Translations under genes and position numbers: made by a program
Shown: one piece after another, positions 1 through 8,880 of the stretch
Position numbering within the stretch: the first letter of the stretch is position 1
How the letters are laid out: each line of letters starts with the position of its first letter
Notes under the pieces: model-generated
Database searches by the model: none
Seen by the model: only the letters and a program-made list of their open reading frames with translations
Told to the model about the DNA's origin: nothing
From: Streptomyces capoamus
Lineage (GTDB): Bacteria > Actinomycetota > Actinomycetes > Streptomycetales > Streptomycetaceae
DNA: 64,000 bases
Assembly: GCF_014654935.1 (NCBI RefSeq)
Contig: NZ_BNBF01000001.1
Coordinates: 428,058 to 492,057, forward strand
Direction: 5' to 3'

Positions 1-340
1 AGTGGGAGCCGTCCGCGGACAGGGTGCCCGGCACCTCGGCACCGGTCGCGACGGCGGTCATGGTCACCTTGGTGAGCGTGCCGTCGCCGACGGTGACACC
101 GACCGGGCCGTCGACCGCGACGCCGTGGGCGCCGTACCCCGGGGTGATCGCTATGCGGGCGTCGGAGGCCTCCTGGGAGCCCGCGGGGGTCGCCTGAGCC
201 GGCGAGGCCGGGCGGTTCCCGGCGTCGTTGCCGCCGGTGGCGGCGGTGCTCGTACCACCGAGGGCCGTGACCGCGAGGACTCCGCCGAGTACGCCGGCCG
301 TGGCGACCAGCCCGGTGCGTCGTTTACTGGGCGTGATCAA
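1..340 (-). CDS. Secreted protein with N-terminal Ig-like domain of L,D-transpeptidase type (3' end outside window)
   Basis: Only the first 113 codons are present. I start it at TTG 340-338 because a GGAG lies 6 bases upstream on the minus strand. The product opens with a basic stretch (SKRRTG), then a hydrophobic signal segment (residues about 8-30) and a Thr/Ala/Pro-rich linker. From about residue 62 comes a sequence of the form RIAITPGYGAHGVAVDGPV..VTVGDGTLTKVTM..G..V.G.LS, which matches from memory the Ig-like domain preceding the YkuD catalytic domain in actinobacterial L,D-transpeptidases, enzymes that make 3-3 peptidoglycan cross-links outside the membrane. The catalytic domain lies beyond the window, so the enzyme assignment is inference; the export signal and Ig-like domain are seen directly. 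Confidence 0.7.
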   Translation of the reverse strand, partial: MITPSKRRTGLVATAGVLGGVLAVTALGGTSTAATGGNDAGNRPASPAQATPAGSQEASDARIAITPGYGAHGVAVDGPVGVTVGDGTLTKVTMTAVATGAEVPGTLSADGSH

Positions 341-535
341 ACGCTTCTCCAAGCCGTTGTCCGTGCATCCGTGCGCCGATCGCCCCTGGTGGTGCAATCG
401 GCTCTGAAACCACTTATAGACATGCTTACCCCCAAAAAGGGGCAATCTGTGGGGAAGGCCACGCGTGGTAGGGGTCACGCGGTGCGGCTAAGGTGGGGGC
501 CCAGATGCCGGTCCGACACGACGGGGGGCTCCTTG
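341..535. promoter_or_regulatory. Divergent promoter region between Ldt-like and PAP2 genes
   Basis: This 195-base gap must drive both divergent genes. Read on the minus strand it holds a small hairpin (CCCC-TTTTT-GGGG, near 430-443) followed by an AT-rich stretch containing TATAAG (near 414-419). A TTGCCC lies upstream, but with a spacer of about 21 bases, so I cannot name a convincing sigma factor. On the plus strand a TAAGGT (near 489-494) is a weak -10 candidate. No ORF is evident. Confidence 0.3.
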
Positions 536-1225
536 GTGTGGAGGAGCGGGCGGTCCGAGGGCGCGGTGCTGCCCGCGTCGCTGCGCGCGGGGACGGCATG
601 GGCCGCGGTGCTCGCCGCGCTGGTGGTCGCCGTGCTCGGCGTCCGGTACGCCGGGAACAGCCGGCCCGGCAGGCTGGACACGCGGATCTCCGCGGCGGTG
701 GACGGTGTGGGGCCGCCGTGGCGGCAGGTGGCCCTGGTCCTGGACTTCCTCGGCGAGCCCGCCGGATCGGTGCTCGTGATCACCGCCGCCGTGACGTGCT
801 GCCTGCTGCTCCGGCGTCCGCGCGCGGCGGTGCTCGTCGGCGTCGGCGTCGGCGCGACCGTGGGGGCGGCGACGCTGCTCAAGCACCTGGCGGGACGCAC
901 CATCCACGGCGACGGCAACCTCTCCTACCCGAGCGGGCACACCGCCTACCTCACCGCGCTCGCCCTCGTCGCCGCGCTGGCCACGACCGGCCGGCTCGGC
1001 CTCGGCAGGACGGCCGGCACGTCACTCGTGCTCGCCGCGGCGCTGGTGGCCGGCGCCGCCATGGGCTGGGCGGAGGTCGCCCTGGGCGCGCACTACCCGA
1101 CCGACGCCCTCGGCGGCTGCTGCACCGCGCTGGCGGTGACACCGGCGACCGCCTGGCTGGTCGACGCGGCGGCCGGCCGGCCCGCCCGCCGGTCGGCCGA
1201 CGCCGGTCGGCGGGTGCCCCGCTGA
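536..1225 (+). CDS. PAP2-family membrane phosphatase
   Basis: Predicted 229-residue integral membrane protein with about five hydrophobic segments. Start GTG 536 is preceded by GGGGGG ending 7 bases upstream; reading further up gives atypical sequence. PAP2 (type 2 phosphatidic acid phosphatase) enzymes dephosphorylate lipid phosphates or undecaprenyl pyrophosphate at the membrane. The PSGHT motif with its catalytic His is clear, and a K..GR element precedes it. The third motif reads AEVALGAHYPTD: the His and Asp are in place, but the usual Ser-Arg pair before the final His is replaced by Ala-Glu. Substrate is unknown. It converges on the polysaccharide operon with a 17-base gap; recycling of undecaprenyl carrier would fit, but that is inference. 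Confidence 0.8.
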   Translation: MWRSGRSEGAVLPASLRAGTAWAAVLAALVVAVLGVRYAGNSRPGRLDTRISAAVDGVGPPWRQVALVLDFLGEPAGSVLVITAAVTCCLLLRRPRAAVLVGVGVGATVGAATLLKHLAGRTIHGDGNLSYPSGHTAYLTALALVAALATTGRLGLGRTAGTSLVLAAALVAGAAMGWAEVALGAHYPTDALGGCCTALAVTPATAWLVDAAAGRPARRSADAGRRVPR

Positions 1226-1242
1226 CGCCACGTCACCACACG

Positions 1243-2580
1243 TCACACCAGGCGGCGGAAGACGGGCTTCACCGGCCGTCCGCCCAGCCAGGGGGTGGGA
1301 TCGGCGGCGTCCAGGGCCTTGCGGTACACCGCGCACGCCTGGGCCACCACCTCGACGGTGTGGTCGATGTCGGCGTCGCCGAGCGCGCTGCTCACCACGA
1401 ACGAGGGGGCCAGCACCCCGCCCGCGAGCAGCCGGCGCAGGAACAGGGTGCGGTACCGCTGCGACGGCTGCCCGTTCTCGTCGAGGGTGGCGAAGACCAG
1501 GTTGCTGGCCCGGCCCCGCACCACGACGTGGTCGCCGACGCCCGCGGCCGCCGCGGCCTCGCGGATCCCGGCGGCCAGCCGCTCGCCGAGGGCGTGCAGC
1601 CGCGCGGTGACGCCCTCCTCGACGTACGTGTCGAGCACCGCCGTCGCGGCCGCCAGGGAGTGGGTCTCCGCCCCGTGCGTGGTGGACAGCAGGAACACCC
1701 GCTCGCCGGAGTGGCGCAGCCCGCCCAGCTCCATCAGCTCGCGGCGTCCGGCCAGCGCGGAGACGGCGAACCCGTTGCCCAGCGCCTTGCCGAACGTGGA
1801 GAGGTCGGGGACCACCCCGTACAGGCCCTGGGCGCCCGCCTCGGACCAGCGCAAGCCGGTGATCATCTCGTCGAAGACCAGGACGCAGCCGTGCCGGTCG
1901 GCCAGGGCGCGCAGGCCCTCCAGGTACCCGGGCGGCGGCTCGGTGTGGGTGGCGGGCTCCAGGAGCAGGCAGGCGACCTCGTCCCGGTACCGGGTGAGCA
2001 GCTCCTCGGTGGCGGCCAGGTCGCCGTAGGGAAACGTCACGGTGAGCTCGTTGACGGGCTCCGGGATGCCGGCGGACATCGGCGTGGTGCCGATGAACCA
2101 GTCGTCGACGGAGAAGAACGGGTGGTCGGCGCAGAGGGCCACCCGCGGGCGCCCGGTGGCGGCGCGGGCGAGGCGCACCGCGGCGGTGGTGGCGTCGGAG
2201 CCGTTCTTCGCGAACTTCACCATCTCGGCGGTCGGCACCGTGGCCAGGAAGCGTTCCGCCGCCTGGAGCTCCACCACGGAGGGCCGGACGAAGTTGCTGC
2301 CGCGGTCGAGTTCGCGGCGCACCGCCTCGGTCACACGGGGATGGGCGTGGCCGAGGCTGACCGACCGCAGGCCGGAGCCGTACTCGACGTAGCGGTTGCC
2401 GTCGAGGTCCCACACGTGGGCACCGTGGCCGTGGCTGATGACCGGGGCGAGGTTCTCGGGGTACTGGTCGTCGCCCTTGGCGTAGGTGTGGGCGCCCCCG
2501 GGGATCAGGCTGTGCAGTCGTTCGTTCGCCGCCCGCGACCGGGGCAGGTGGAACTCTCCAGTGTCCAAGTCCGACGTCAT
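1243..2580 (-). CDS. GSA-type (class III) PLP aminotransferase for nucleotide sugar
   Basis: A 445-residue PLP enzyme of the glutamate-1-semialdehyde 2,1-aminomutase/class III aminotransferase fold. The PLP Lys is K265 in STFGKALGNGF, and the FDEMITG segment (D237 region) contacts the PLP ring nitrogen. This fold recurs in surface-polysaccharide loci, where it is thought to transaminate or rearrange keto sugars or sugar side chains. It is the last gene of the 21-gene run. Its ATG overlaps the TGA of the RmlC-like gene by 4 bases, giving translational coupling. The earlier in-frame region lacks a good ribosome site and overlaps real coding sequence, so I use the ATG at 2580. Substrate is not deducible. 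Confidence 0.85.
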   Translation of the reverse strand: MTSDLDTGEFHLPRSRAANERLHSLIPGGAHTYAKGDDQYPENLAPVISHGHGAHVWDLDGNRYVEYGSGLRSVSLGHAHPRVTEAVRRELDRGSNFVRPSVVELQAAERFLATVPTAEMVKFAKNGSDATTAAVRLARAATGRPRVALCADHPFFSVDDWFIGTTPMSAGIPEPVNELTVTFPYGDLAATEELLTRYRDEVACLLLEPATHTEPPPGYLEGLRALADRHGCVLVFDEMITGLRWSEAGAQGLYGVVPDLSTFGKALGNGFAVSALAGRRELMELGGLRHSGERVFLLSTTHGAETHSLAAATAVLDTYVEEGVTARLHALGERLAAGIREAAAAAGVGDHVVVRGRASNLVFATLDENGQPSQRYRTLFLRRLLAGGVLAPSFVVSSALGDADIDHTVEVVAQACAVYRKALDAADPTPWLGGRPVKPVFRRLV

Positions 2581-3128
2581 CCTTCCTGGTGCTGCAGGAC
2601 CTCGGCGAGGCTCGGTGCCTCCCGGTCCCGCCGGGACATCGAGGTGACCGGCAGTGGCCATGGGACGGCCAGGTCCGGGTCGTCGTGGGCGATCGTCACG
2701 TCCTCGGCCGGATCGTGCGGCCGGTCGATCCGGTACGAGGTGTCGGCGGTGTCGGTCAGCGCCTGGAATCCGTGTGCGCAGCCCGCCGGGACGTACAGGG
2801 TCACCTGCGTCTCGCCGGACAGCTCGAAGAAGGCCCGGCCCAGGTAGGTCGGCGAGTGGGGCCGCAGGTCCACGACGACGTCGAAGATCCTGCCGTAGGA
2901 GCACCGCACCAGCTTGGCCTCGCCGGCGCCGGAGCGCAGGTGGAGGCCGCGCAGCACGCCCCGGACCGAGCGGGACAGGCTGTCCTGGACGAAGGCGTCC
3001 GGGTCGAGGCCCACCGAGCGGACCACGTCGGCGTCGAAGGTGCGGCAGAAGAAGCCGCGCTCGTCGCTGTACGGCGTCGGCTCGAACAGGTACGCGCCGT
3101 CGATCTCCGGCACGTCGATCGCCTTCAT
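2577..3128 (-). CDS. dTDP-4-dehydrorhamnose 3,5-epimerase family protein (RmlC-like)
   Basis: A 183-residue cupin matching the full length of RmlC/RfbC enzymes, which epimerise C3 and C5 of NDP-4-keto-6-deoxyhexoses in the cytoplasm. The catalytic His lies in RGLHLR (H63, the same number as in enterobacterial RmlC) and the conserved Tyr in SYRID (Y132). The substrate-contacting second part of RGLHxQ reads LR instead of YQ, so specificity may differ from rhamnose synthesis. No RmlA, RmlB or RmlD homolog for dTDP-rhamnose is present here, which suggests it works on the sugar made by this cluster. ATGA overlaps with both neighbours. Confidence 0.85.
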   Translation of the reverse strand: MKAIDVPEIDGAYLFEPTPYSDERGFFCRTFDADVVRSVGLDPDAFVQDSLSRSVRGVLRGLHLRSGAGEAKLVRCSYGRIFDVVVDLRPHSPTYLGRAFFELSGETQVTLYVPAGCAHGFQALTDTADTSYRIDRPHDPAEDVTIAHDDPDLAVPWPLPVTSMSRRDREAPSLAEVLQHQEG

Positions 3129-4345
3129 GAGGACTCCCGCGGGGTGTGGACGTGACCGGTCGCCGGGAACAGGGCCGCGGTCAGGGCGGTGAACTGGTGG
3201 TCGAGGCGGCGGACGGCGGCCCGGTTCCGCTCGACGAGGGTCTGCCGCAGCTCCGCCGAGCGCTTCTCCAGCGCCCGGAACTGCTCCAGCAGCCGCTCGG
3301 CGTCGAACGCGCGCGCCGGGTGGCAGTACGCGGCCAGTCCCATCTCGGCCATGAGCGCGTCGCTCTTCGCCGCGTAGGTGACGGCGAGGGTCGGTGTGCC
3401 GGTCTTCAGCGCGCAGATCAGGTTGTGGTAGCGGATCGCCACCACCGAGTCGGCCGGCGCGATCTCCTTCATCAGGTCGGCCAGCGAGGCCGTCTCGGCG
3501 GCGGTGACCAGCGGCGAGTCCACCGCGTCCAGGATCGCGGCGACCACCGTCGCGTCGCACCGGTCGCCGGTGAGCAGCCGGACCGGCCGGCCCTCCTCGA
3601 CCAGCGCCCGGACGAACCGGATCGTCCCGTCGAGGTAGCGCCGGTGGATCTCCTCGGCCCGGGCGCGGTCGTCGTCGCCGCCGTGGAAGTCCATGACGCC
3701 GACGCAGACCCGTCCCGGCGGGCCCGGGGCCGCGCCCGCCGGCGGCGTGGGCAGCGAGAACGCGAGGTCCGGGTAGACCTCGTCGTGCGCGGTGTCCACG
3801 CCCATCGCCCGCAGCGCGTCACGGGACTGGGCGTCCCGGTAGGACCGGTACGCGGCCAGCCGCGCCGACCAGCGCACCAGGGCCCGGGTCGACCGGTTGC
3901 CGATCCCGGCGGCGCCGACACCGACCAGCGCCACCTTGGTGCCGAGCAGCCGGCCGCTCGCGCACAGCAGGAACAGCGCGTACGGGAAGCCCCACGGGCG
4001 CAGCGGCAGCGTGGCCTCCAGGACACCCATGCCCGGCACGATCACCACGTCGTGCCGGCGCACCCAGGCGGCCGTGCGGACGGCGTCGACGAGCTTGCCC
4101 AGCCCCTTCGTCGCGACCGCGCCCGCGCGTGAGGCGGTCCGGTACTCCCCGCGGTTCCAGTGCATGCGCGTCGCGGGGATCCCGAACCTGGCCGTGACGG
4201 CCTCGGGCCCGCCGCACAGCGCGTCCACCACCGCCTCCGGGTGCTCGGCGCGCAGGTACCCGAGCACGGCTTCGAGCGACCCGTCGTTGCCGAGGTTGCC
4301 GGAACCGAGCAGACCGAACACCCCCACCCGTGTCGCCGGCCTCAT
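3125..4345 (-). CDS. Polysaccharide pyruvyl transferase family protein
   Basis: A 406-residue protein of the polysaccharide pyruvyl transferase fold (PF04230), a family that adds ketal-linked pyruvate from PEP to sugar residues of exopolysaccharides. It shows the N-terminal LLGSGNLGNDGS glycine-rich loop (residues about 12-23) and the C-terminal RYHNLICALKTGTPTLAVTYAAKSD block, which matches the R.H..I.A...G.P.....Y..K signature. No signal peptide. It is coupled to genes on both sides by 4-base ATGA overlaps and lies next to the GT2 gene, so pyruvylation of the growing repeat unit or chain is the natural reading. A pyruvyl group would make the polymer acidic. Confidence 0.85.
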   Translation of the reverse strand: MRPATRVGVFGLLGSGNLGNDGSLEAVLGYLRAEHPEAVVDALCGGPEAVTARFGIPATRMHWNRGEYRTASRAGAVATKGLGKLVDAVRTAAWVRRHDVVIVPGMGVLEATLPLRPWGFPYALFLLCASGRLLGTKVALVGVGAAGIGNRSTRALVRWSARLAAYRSYRDAQSRDALRAMGVDTAHDEVYPDLAFSLPTPPAGAAPGPPGRVCVGVMDFHGGDDDRARAEEIHRRYLDGTIRFVRALVEEGRPVRLLTGDRCDATVVAAILDAVDSPLVTAAETASLADLMKEIAPADSVVAIRYHNLICALKTGTPTLAVTYAAKSDALMAEMGLAAYCHPARAFDAERLLEQFRALEKRSAELRQTLVERNRAAVRRLDHQFTALTAALFPATGHVHTPRESS

Positions 4346-5289
4346 GCCTGCCTCCCCTCCCGCCCGGCGACGAGGGCGTCGACGGAGACGGTGACCCGGT
4401 CCGGGTCGACCGGGGCGCGGTCCTCGACCCGCTCGCCGGCGCCCGGCCGGACCCGGCTGGTCAGCCACGCGGCCAGGTGGCGGTGGCAGGCGCGCCGGTC
4501 GGCCGGGGACAGCGGCGCCCGCCGGATCGCCGAGGCGAAACCCCAGAGGTACTCGGCGAGCAGCCGGGGCGTCGGGTGCAGCGGGCCCGCCCGGCGCGGG
4601 TCCAGGTTGACGCAGCGGGACCGCTTGGAGGGGTTCGCCCGCTCGGCGCGGGCCGGGTGGTCGCGGCGGAAGTACAGCAGCTCGGGCACCTGGTGGAAGC
4701 GTCCGTGCAGGGTGATCTCGGCGACGAAGGTCCGGTCCGCGTGGTGGTAGCTGTCGAGGGGCTTCACCCGGCGCAGCATGTCGGCCCGCATCACCCCGTA
4801 GAAGTCGTCGCCGCCCGGCTCGAACAGCAGGCTGCGGAAGCGGTCCGGCGCGTGCGGCGAGGAGGTGGCGAGCGTGTACTCGTAGGGGACCTTCACCCGC
4901 CCGGCGCCGTCGATGACCGCCTGGTCGGCGTGCGCCAGGATCACGTCCGGCCGCTCGTCCAGCGCCTGGACGCAGCGCCGCAGCAGGTCCCGGCCGTACA
5001 GGTCGTCGTGCGAGGCCCACTTGAACAGCTCGCCGCGGGACTCGGCGAACACGTGGTTGTGGTTCGGCGTGGCGCCGATGTTCCGGGACAGCCGCAGGTA
5101 CCGGATGCGCGAGTCCTTCGCGGCGTACCGGCGGCAGATGTCCCGGGTCCCGTCGGTCGAGGCGTTGTCGGAGATGATCAGTTCGTAGTCCTCGTAGGTC
5201 TGGCCGAGCAGGGCGTCGAGCGATTCGGCCAGGTACTCCTCGCCGTTGTACACGGGCAGGCCGATGCTCAGCCTGGGTCGGTCGGTCAT
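4342..5289 (-). CDS. Family 2 glycosyltransferase
   Basis: A 315-residue GT-A fold enzyme. The N-terminus LSIGLPVYNGEEYLAESLDAL (residues 7-27) followed by ISDNASTDGT is the classical GT2 nucleotide-binding start, and KWASHDDLY supplies the metal-binding acidic pair. No transmembrane helix, so it probably acts on the undecaprenyl-linked oligosaccharide at the inner face of the membrane. The C-terminal 80 residues are rich in Arg and Pro and beyond the usual domain. The start ATG lies 3 bases inside the end of the flippase gene (ATGA overlap), with the same pattern downstream. Confidence 0.9.
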   Translation of the reverse strand: MTDRPRLSIGLPVYNGEEYLAESLDALLGQTYEDYELIISDNASTDGTRDICRRYAAKDSRIRYLRLSRNIGATPNHNHVFAESRGELFKWASHDDLYGRDLLRRCVQALDERPDVILAHADQAVIDGAGRVKVPYEYTLATSSPHAPDRFRSLLFEPGGDDFYGVMRADMLRRVKPLDSYHHADRTFVAEITLHGRFHQVPELLYFRRDHPARAERANPSKRSRCVNLDPRRAGPLHPTPRLLAEYLWGFASAIRRAPLSPADRRACHRHLAAWLTSRVRPGAGERVEDRAPVDPDRVTVSVDALVAGREGRQA

Positions 5290-6584
5290 GCGGTCCTCAC
5301 TTCGGGAAGGGGGGTGCGGCGGTGCTCGCCGAGGGCGGACCGCAGCTGCAGCCACCACACGGCCGAGCCGCTGACGGTCGCGGCGGCCACGCCCCAGGCC
5401 GAGCCGACCGTGCCGGCCCCCGCCGCCCCGCCGAGCCCGCCGCCGACGTAGCAGACGGAGGCGAACAGCTGGCAGCGCAGGCTGCGCCGGGCCGCGCCGA
5501 GCGCGCGCAGCCCGGCCGCCGCGCCGGTGCCCAGGCCCGCGCCCGCGACCCCGAGGGTGATCGGCACGATGAGCCGCGAGGCGGAGTGCCAGACGTCGCC
5601 GAGCACCAGCGCGCCGAGCCGGTCCGGCAACAGCAGCACCGCACCGCCCCACAGCAGTGCGGCGGCGGCCTGCCCGCCGCCCAGCAGCAGGCAGAACGAG
5701 CGGAGCCGGTGCGGTGCCCGGCGCAGCACCCGCGCCGCCTCCGGGACGGTGACCAGCGACAGTCCCATCAGCACGGCGAGGAACGGCCCCATCAGCAGCT
5801 CGGCGCCCCGCACCGCGCCCACCGCGCCGACGCCGGCGAGCGCACCGAGCCCGTACGCCCGCAGCTGGCTCGCGCCGCTGAGGCTGACGTTCTCGACCAG
5901 GTAGCGGTAGCCCAGGTCGCGCTGCTCGCGGAGCCACCCGCGCGCCCGGGCCGGCCCGGGCCGGACACCGGACTGCAGGCAGCCGTAGGCGGCGGCCACC
6001 GCGGCCGACGCGCCCCAGGCGAGCACGAACGCGGCCACGGTGGCGGCCCGGGCCGCCACCACCATGGCCGGGACGAGCGCGACGCCCCACACGAGGTCGT
6101 TGACGAACGCCTTCCGCCCGGCGCCGGCGGCGAAGAACGCGAACCGCCAGGCGTCCTGCAGCAGCAGCCCCGGCAGCGTGACGCCGAGGCAGACGAACGC
6201 GGGCCCCACCCGGCCGCCGAGCGCCGGCCCGGCCGCCAGGCAGGCCGCGCCGATGGCCGCGCCGACGCCGAGGGCGGTCCCCGTCGACCGGACCACCGCC
6301 CCGCGCCAGGAGGCGTCCGGGACGCCGCTGAAGCGCACCACGAGCGGATCGGTGGCCAGCCCGCGGGAGACATTGAGGACCACGCCGTACGTCACCCACG
6401 CCAGGCTGAACACGCCGAACGCGCTCACCCCCAGCGAGCGGGCCACGTAGACGCCCACCACGAAGTTGCTGATGCTGGAGGCCGCCTGGTCGGCCAGGCC
6501 CCAGGACAGCCGCCCGGCGAGGGCCCGCCGCGCGGACCCGGCCGGTGCCGTCGCCCTCTCCTCCCCGGTGCTCACCGGCGTCAC
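5286..6584 (-). CDS. Flippase-like multi-span membrane protein (Wzx candidate)
   Basis: A 432-residue very hydrophobic protein with roughly 12 membrane segments and the N-terminal pattern of polysaccharide flippases (LSWGLADQAASSISNFVVGVYVARSLG, residues about 28-54). Members of this MOP-superfamily group translocate undecaprenyl-PP-linked repeat units across the membrane. It is the only Wzx candidate in the cluster. Start GTG 6584 overlaps the upstream TGA (GTGA), matching the cluster style; GTG 6575, three codons on, is an alternative with an AAGG at better spacing. Sequence conservation in this family is low, so the call rests on topology plus context. Confidence 0.8.
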   Translation of the reverse strand: MTPVSTGEERATAPAGSARRALAGRLSWGLADQAASSISNFVVGVYVARSLGVSAFGVFSLAWVTYGVVLNVSRGLATDPLVVRFSGVPDASWRGAVVRSTGTALGVGAAIGAACLAAGPALGGRVGPAFVCLGVTLPGLLLQDAWRFAFFAAGAGRKAFVNDLVWGVALVPAMVVAARAATVAAFVLAWGASAAVAAAYGCLQSGVRPGPARARGWLREQRDLGYRYLVENVSLSGASQLRAYGLGALAGVGAVGAVRGAELLMGPFLAVLMGLSLVTVPEAARVLRRAPHRLRSFCLLLGGGQAAAALLWGGAVLLLPDRLGALVLGDVWHSASRLIVPITLGVAGAGLGTGAAAGLRALGAARRSLRCQLFASVCYVGGGLGGAAGAGTVGSAWGVAAATVSGSAVWWLQLRSALGEHRRTPLPEVRTA

Positions 6585-7855
6585 GCCTTGACCAGTCCGG
6601 CGCCGTGCAGGGCGTCGGCCGCGGCGGCGACGGTGTCGAACGGCAGCCCGGCCCGCTCGGCGACGTCCAGCAGGGCGTGCTCGCCGTCGGAGAGGCTGAG
6701 CACCCAGAGCATGGCCATCTGGGCCTCCTTGGCGTCGCTGCGGCCGCCGAGCGAGTCGTACAGCCCGCGCCTGCCCAACTGCGGTTCGCCGTACGGGCTG
6801 AGGTTGACGTACCGCCGGTTGCGGTCCAGCACGGCGAACGCCTCGCGGCAGACGGCGAGCGTGTCCGCCATCGCCTCCGGGGAGACGAAGTCCAGGTCGT
6901 CCGCCGAGGTGTGGTACTCCGGGTAGCCGGCGTACGGGGTCCGGCTGAGCGAGCCCACACCGAGGTCGAAGCCGGGCGAGCAGAACTGCCGCTCGTCGTA
7001 GCCGTACGGAGTGAACTCGGTGACGCGGTGCGGGCGTCCGGAGGCGGCCAGCACGTGCCGCATCACCCGGTCGATCTCCGCGTCGCCGCGCCTGCTCTGC
7101 TTGTACGTCAGCTCGCCCCGGTCCCCGGCGCAGGCCAGCACCAGTCCGTGCTTGACCCGGTCGACCCGTTCCGCGTTGCGGGCCAGCCAGGTGATCGCCC
7201 CGATGGTGCCGGGCGCGAAGAGGAACCGGTAGGTGTAGTACGGCGTCCGCTGTGCCAGCGCCCGGGCCAGGAAGGTGGCCACCGCGATCCCGGCCAGGTT
7301 GTCGTTGGCCAGCGACGGGTGGCAGACGTGGCAGGAGACGATCACCTCGTCGGAGACCTGCCCGGGGACCACGTGCTCGGCGTAGGTGAGGTGACCGTCG
7401 GCGAGGGTGGAGTCGATGCGCACCTCGTACATGCCCTCGGGCAGCGCGTCCAGGGTCTCCTGGGACAGGCAGAACCCCCACTCCGGCCGGTAGTAGCTGG
7501 TGCGGTACGGCACCCAGGACGGGTGGTCCGGCAGCGTGTGCAGGTGTGCGCGCAGCTCGGCCAGCGGCATGGTCGCCGACACCGGCACGCTGTAGCCGAG
7601 CACGTGCAGGCTGGACGCGGCGAAGTCGACGACCCGGTGGCCGGCGCTGTCCGCGACGTAGGCGTCCCGGATGTTCCACTCCTGCGGCACCGTCCAGTCG
7701 AGCACCTGCGTCCCGGTCGGCACCTCGTGCACCCGCAGCGGCAGGTACTCGCCGACGATCTCCAGGGTGGCGCGCACACCGTCGCCGGTGATGCTCCGGC
7801 ACAGCGGGTACAGCCGCTCCACCAGCGCGTGCATCTCCTCACCGGCCGCGGTCAC
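6581..7855 (-). CDS. DUF4910/DUF2172 peptidase-fold protein
   Basis: A 424-residue protein I recognise as the DUF4910/DUF2172 family, an aminopeptidase-like (M28-type) zinc fold with a C-terminal winged helix. The opening GEEMHALVERLYPLCRSITGDGVR is the family signature, and it sets the start at GTG 7855 (GTGA overlap) rather than the ATG inside it. Likely metal ligands sit in SCHVCHPSLANDN and EYHTSADD. The last 80 residues (KEAQMAMLWVLSLSDGEHALLDVAERAG) look like the winged helix. Homologs recur in sugar-biosynthesis loci with RfbF-like, C-methyltransferase and PIG-L genes, as here. The substrate is unknown; a role in processing an acylated or aminoacylated sugar intermediate is only speculation. 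Confidence 0.85.
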   Translation of the reverse strand: MTAAGEEMHALVERLYPLCRSITGDGVRATLEIVGEYLPLRVHEVPTGTQVLDWTVPQEWNIRDAYVADSAGHRVVDFAASSLHVLGYSVPVSATMPLAELRAHLHTLPDHPSWVPYRTSYYRPEWGFCLSQETLDALPEGMYEVRIDSTLADGHLTYAEHVVPGQVSDEVIVSCHVCHPSLANDNLAGIAVATFLARALAQRTPYYTYRFLFAPGTIGAITWLARNAERVDRVKHGLVLACAGDRGELTYKQSRRGDAEIDRVMRHVLAASGRPHRVTEFTPYGYDERQFCSPGFDLGVGSLSRTPYAGYPEYHTSADDLDFVSPEAMADTLAVCREAFAVLDRNRRYVNLSPYGEPQLGRRGLYDSLGGRSDAKEAQMAMLWVLSLSDGEHALLDVAERAGLPFDTVAAAADALHGAGLVKA

Positions 7856-8877
7856 CGGCGCCACCGCAGGGTGTCGTCGACCGCGCCGGCGTCGGACGCC
7901 GCGCGCAGCACGGCCAGCCGGGTGAAACGCCGGTCGAAGTCCTCCTGGGTCAGCCCGTGCGCGCGGTAGGCCTCGGCGAGTTCGAGCGCGCCGCGCTTCA
8001 CCGTCCACTCGCAGTCGAAGCCGGGCACCGCGGCACGGAAGCGGGAGAAGTCCACCCGGTACGAGCGCGGGTCCGCACCGGTCTCCCCGGTGATCACCAC
8101 CTTGGAGCCGGGCACCGCCTCGGCCACCTGCCCGGCGATCTCGGCGACCGTGACGTTGTTGGTCTCGCTGCCGATGTTGAACGCCCGGTCGTGCACCGCC
8201 TCCCGCGGCGCGGTCAGCGCGGCCGTGAAGGCCCGCGCGATGTCGGCGGCGTGCACCAGCGGCCGCCACGGTGTGCCGTCGGACAGCACCCGCACCTCGC
8301 CGGACAGCAGCGCGTGGCCCACCAGGTTGTTCAGCACGATGTCGGCGCGCAGCCGGGGCGAGAAGCCGAAGGCGGTGGCGTTGCGCAGGTAGACCGGGCT
8401 GAAGTCGCCGTCGGACAGCTCGTGCAGGTCGTCCTCCACCCGCACCTTGGACTCCGCGTACGGCGTCACCGGGCGCAGCGGGGCGTCCTCGGTCACCAGG
8501 CCGGCGCCGCCGGCGGCGCCGTAGACCGAGCAGGTCGACGCGTACAGGAACCGCCGCACACCGGCGTCGCGGGCCAGCCGGGCCAGCCGTACGGACGCGT
8601 GGTGGTTGATGTCGTAGGTGAGTTCGGGCGCCAGCGCGCCGAGCGGGTCGTTGGACAGCGCGGCCAGGTGGATCACGGCGTCCACCCCGGCCACGTGCTC
8701 CGCCGTGACGTCGCGCAGGTCCACCCGCGCCCCCGGCGGGTCCGCGGGCGCCGGGCCGAGGACGCAGTCCGCGAACAGGCCGGCGTCCAGGCCGACGACC
8801 TCGTGCCCGGCGGCGGCGAGGACCGGGGCCATGACGGTGCCCAGGTACCCCTGGTGTCCGGTCAGCAGTACGCGCAA
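7852..8877 (-). CDS. NAD-dependent epimerase/dehydratase (extended SDR)
   Basis: A 341-residue extended short-chain dehydrogenase. The Rossmann motif is GHQGYLG (residues 7-13), and the active-site Tyr and Lys are in YAESK. Start is TTG 8877, 3 bases after the upstream stop and preceded by GGGGGG; the protein then begins with the typical MRVLLTGHQGYLG. It is the only SDR in the cluster, so it is the candidate for a 4,6-dehydratase, 4-epimerase or 4-ketoreductase acting on the NDP-sugar made by the adjacent RfbF-like enzyme. Exact reaction unknown. Confidence 0.85.
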   Translation of the reverse strand: MRVLLTGHQGYLGTVMAPVLAAAGHEVVGLDAGLFADCVLGPAPADPPGARVDLRDVTAEHVAGVDAVIHLAALSNDPLGALAPELTYDINHHASVRLARLARDAGVRRFLYASTCSVYGAAGGAGLVTEDAPLRPVTPYAESKVRVEDDLHELSDGDFSPVYLRNATAFGFSPRLRADIVLNNLVGHALLSGEVRVLSDGTPWRPLVHAADIARAFTAALTAPREAVHDRAFNIGSETNNVTVAEIAGQVAEAVPGSKVVITGETGADPRSYRVDFSRFRAAVPGFDCEWTVKRGALELAEAYRAHGLTQEDFDRRFTRLAVLRAASDAGAVDDTLRWRR

Positions 8878-8880
8878 GGT

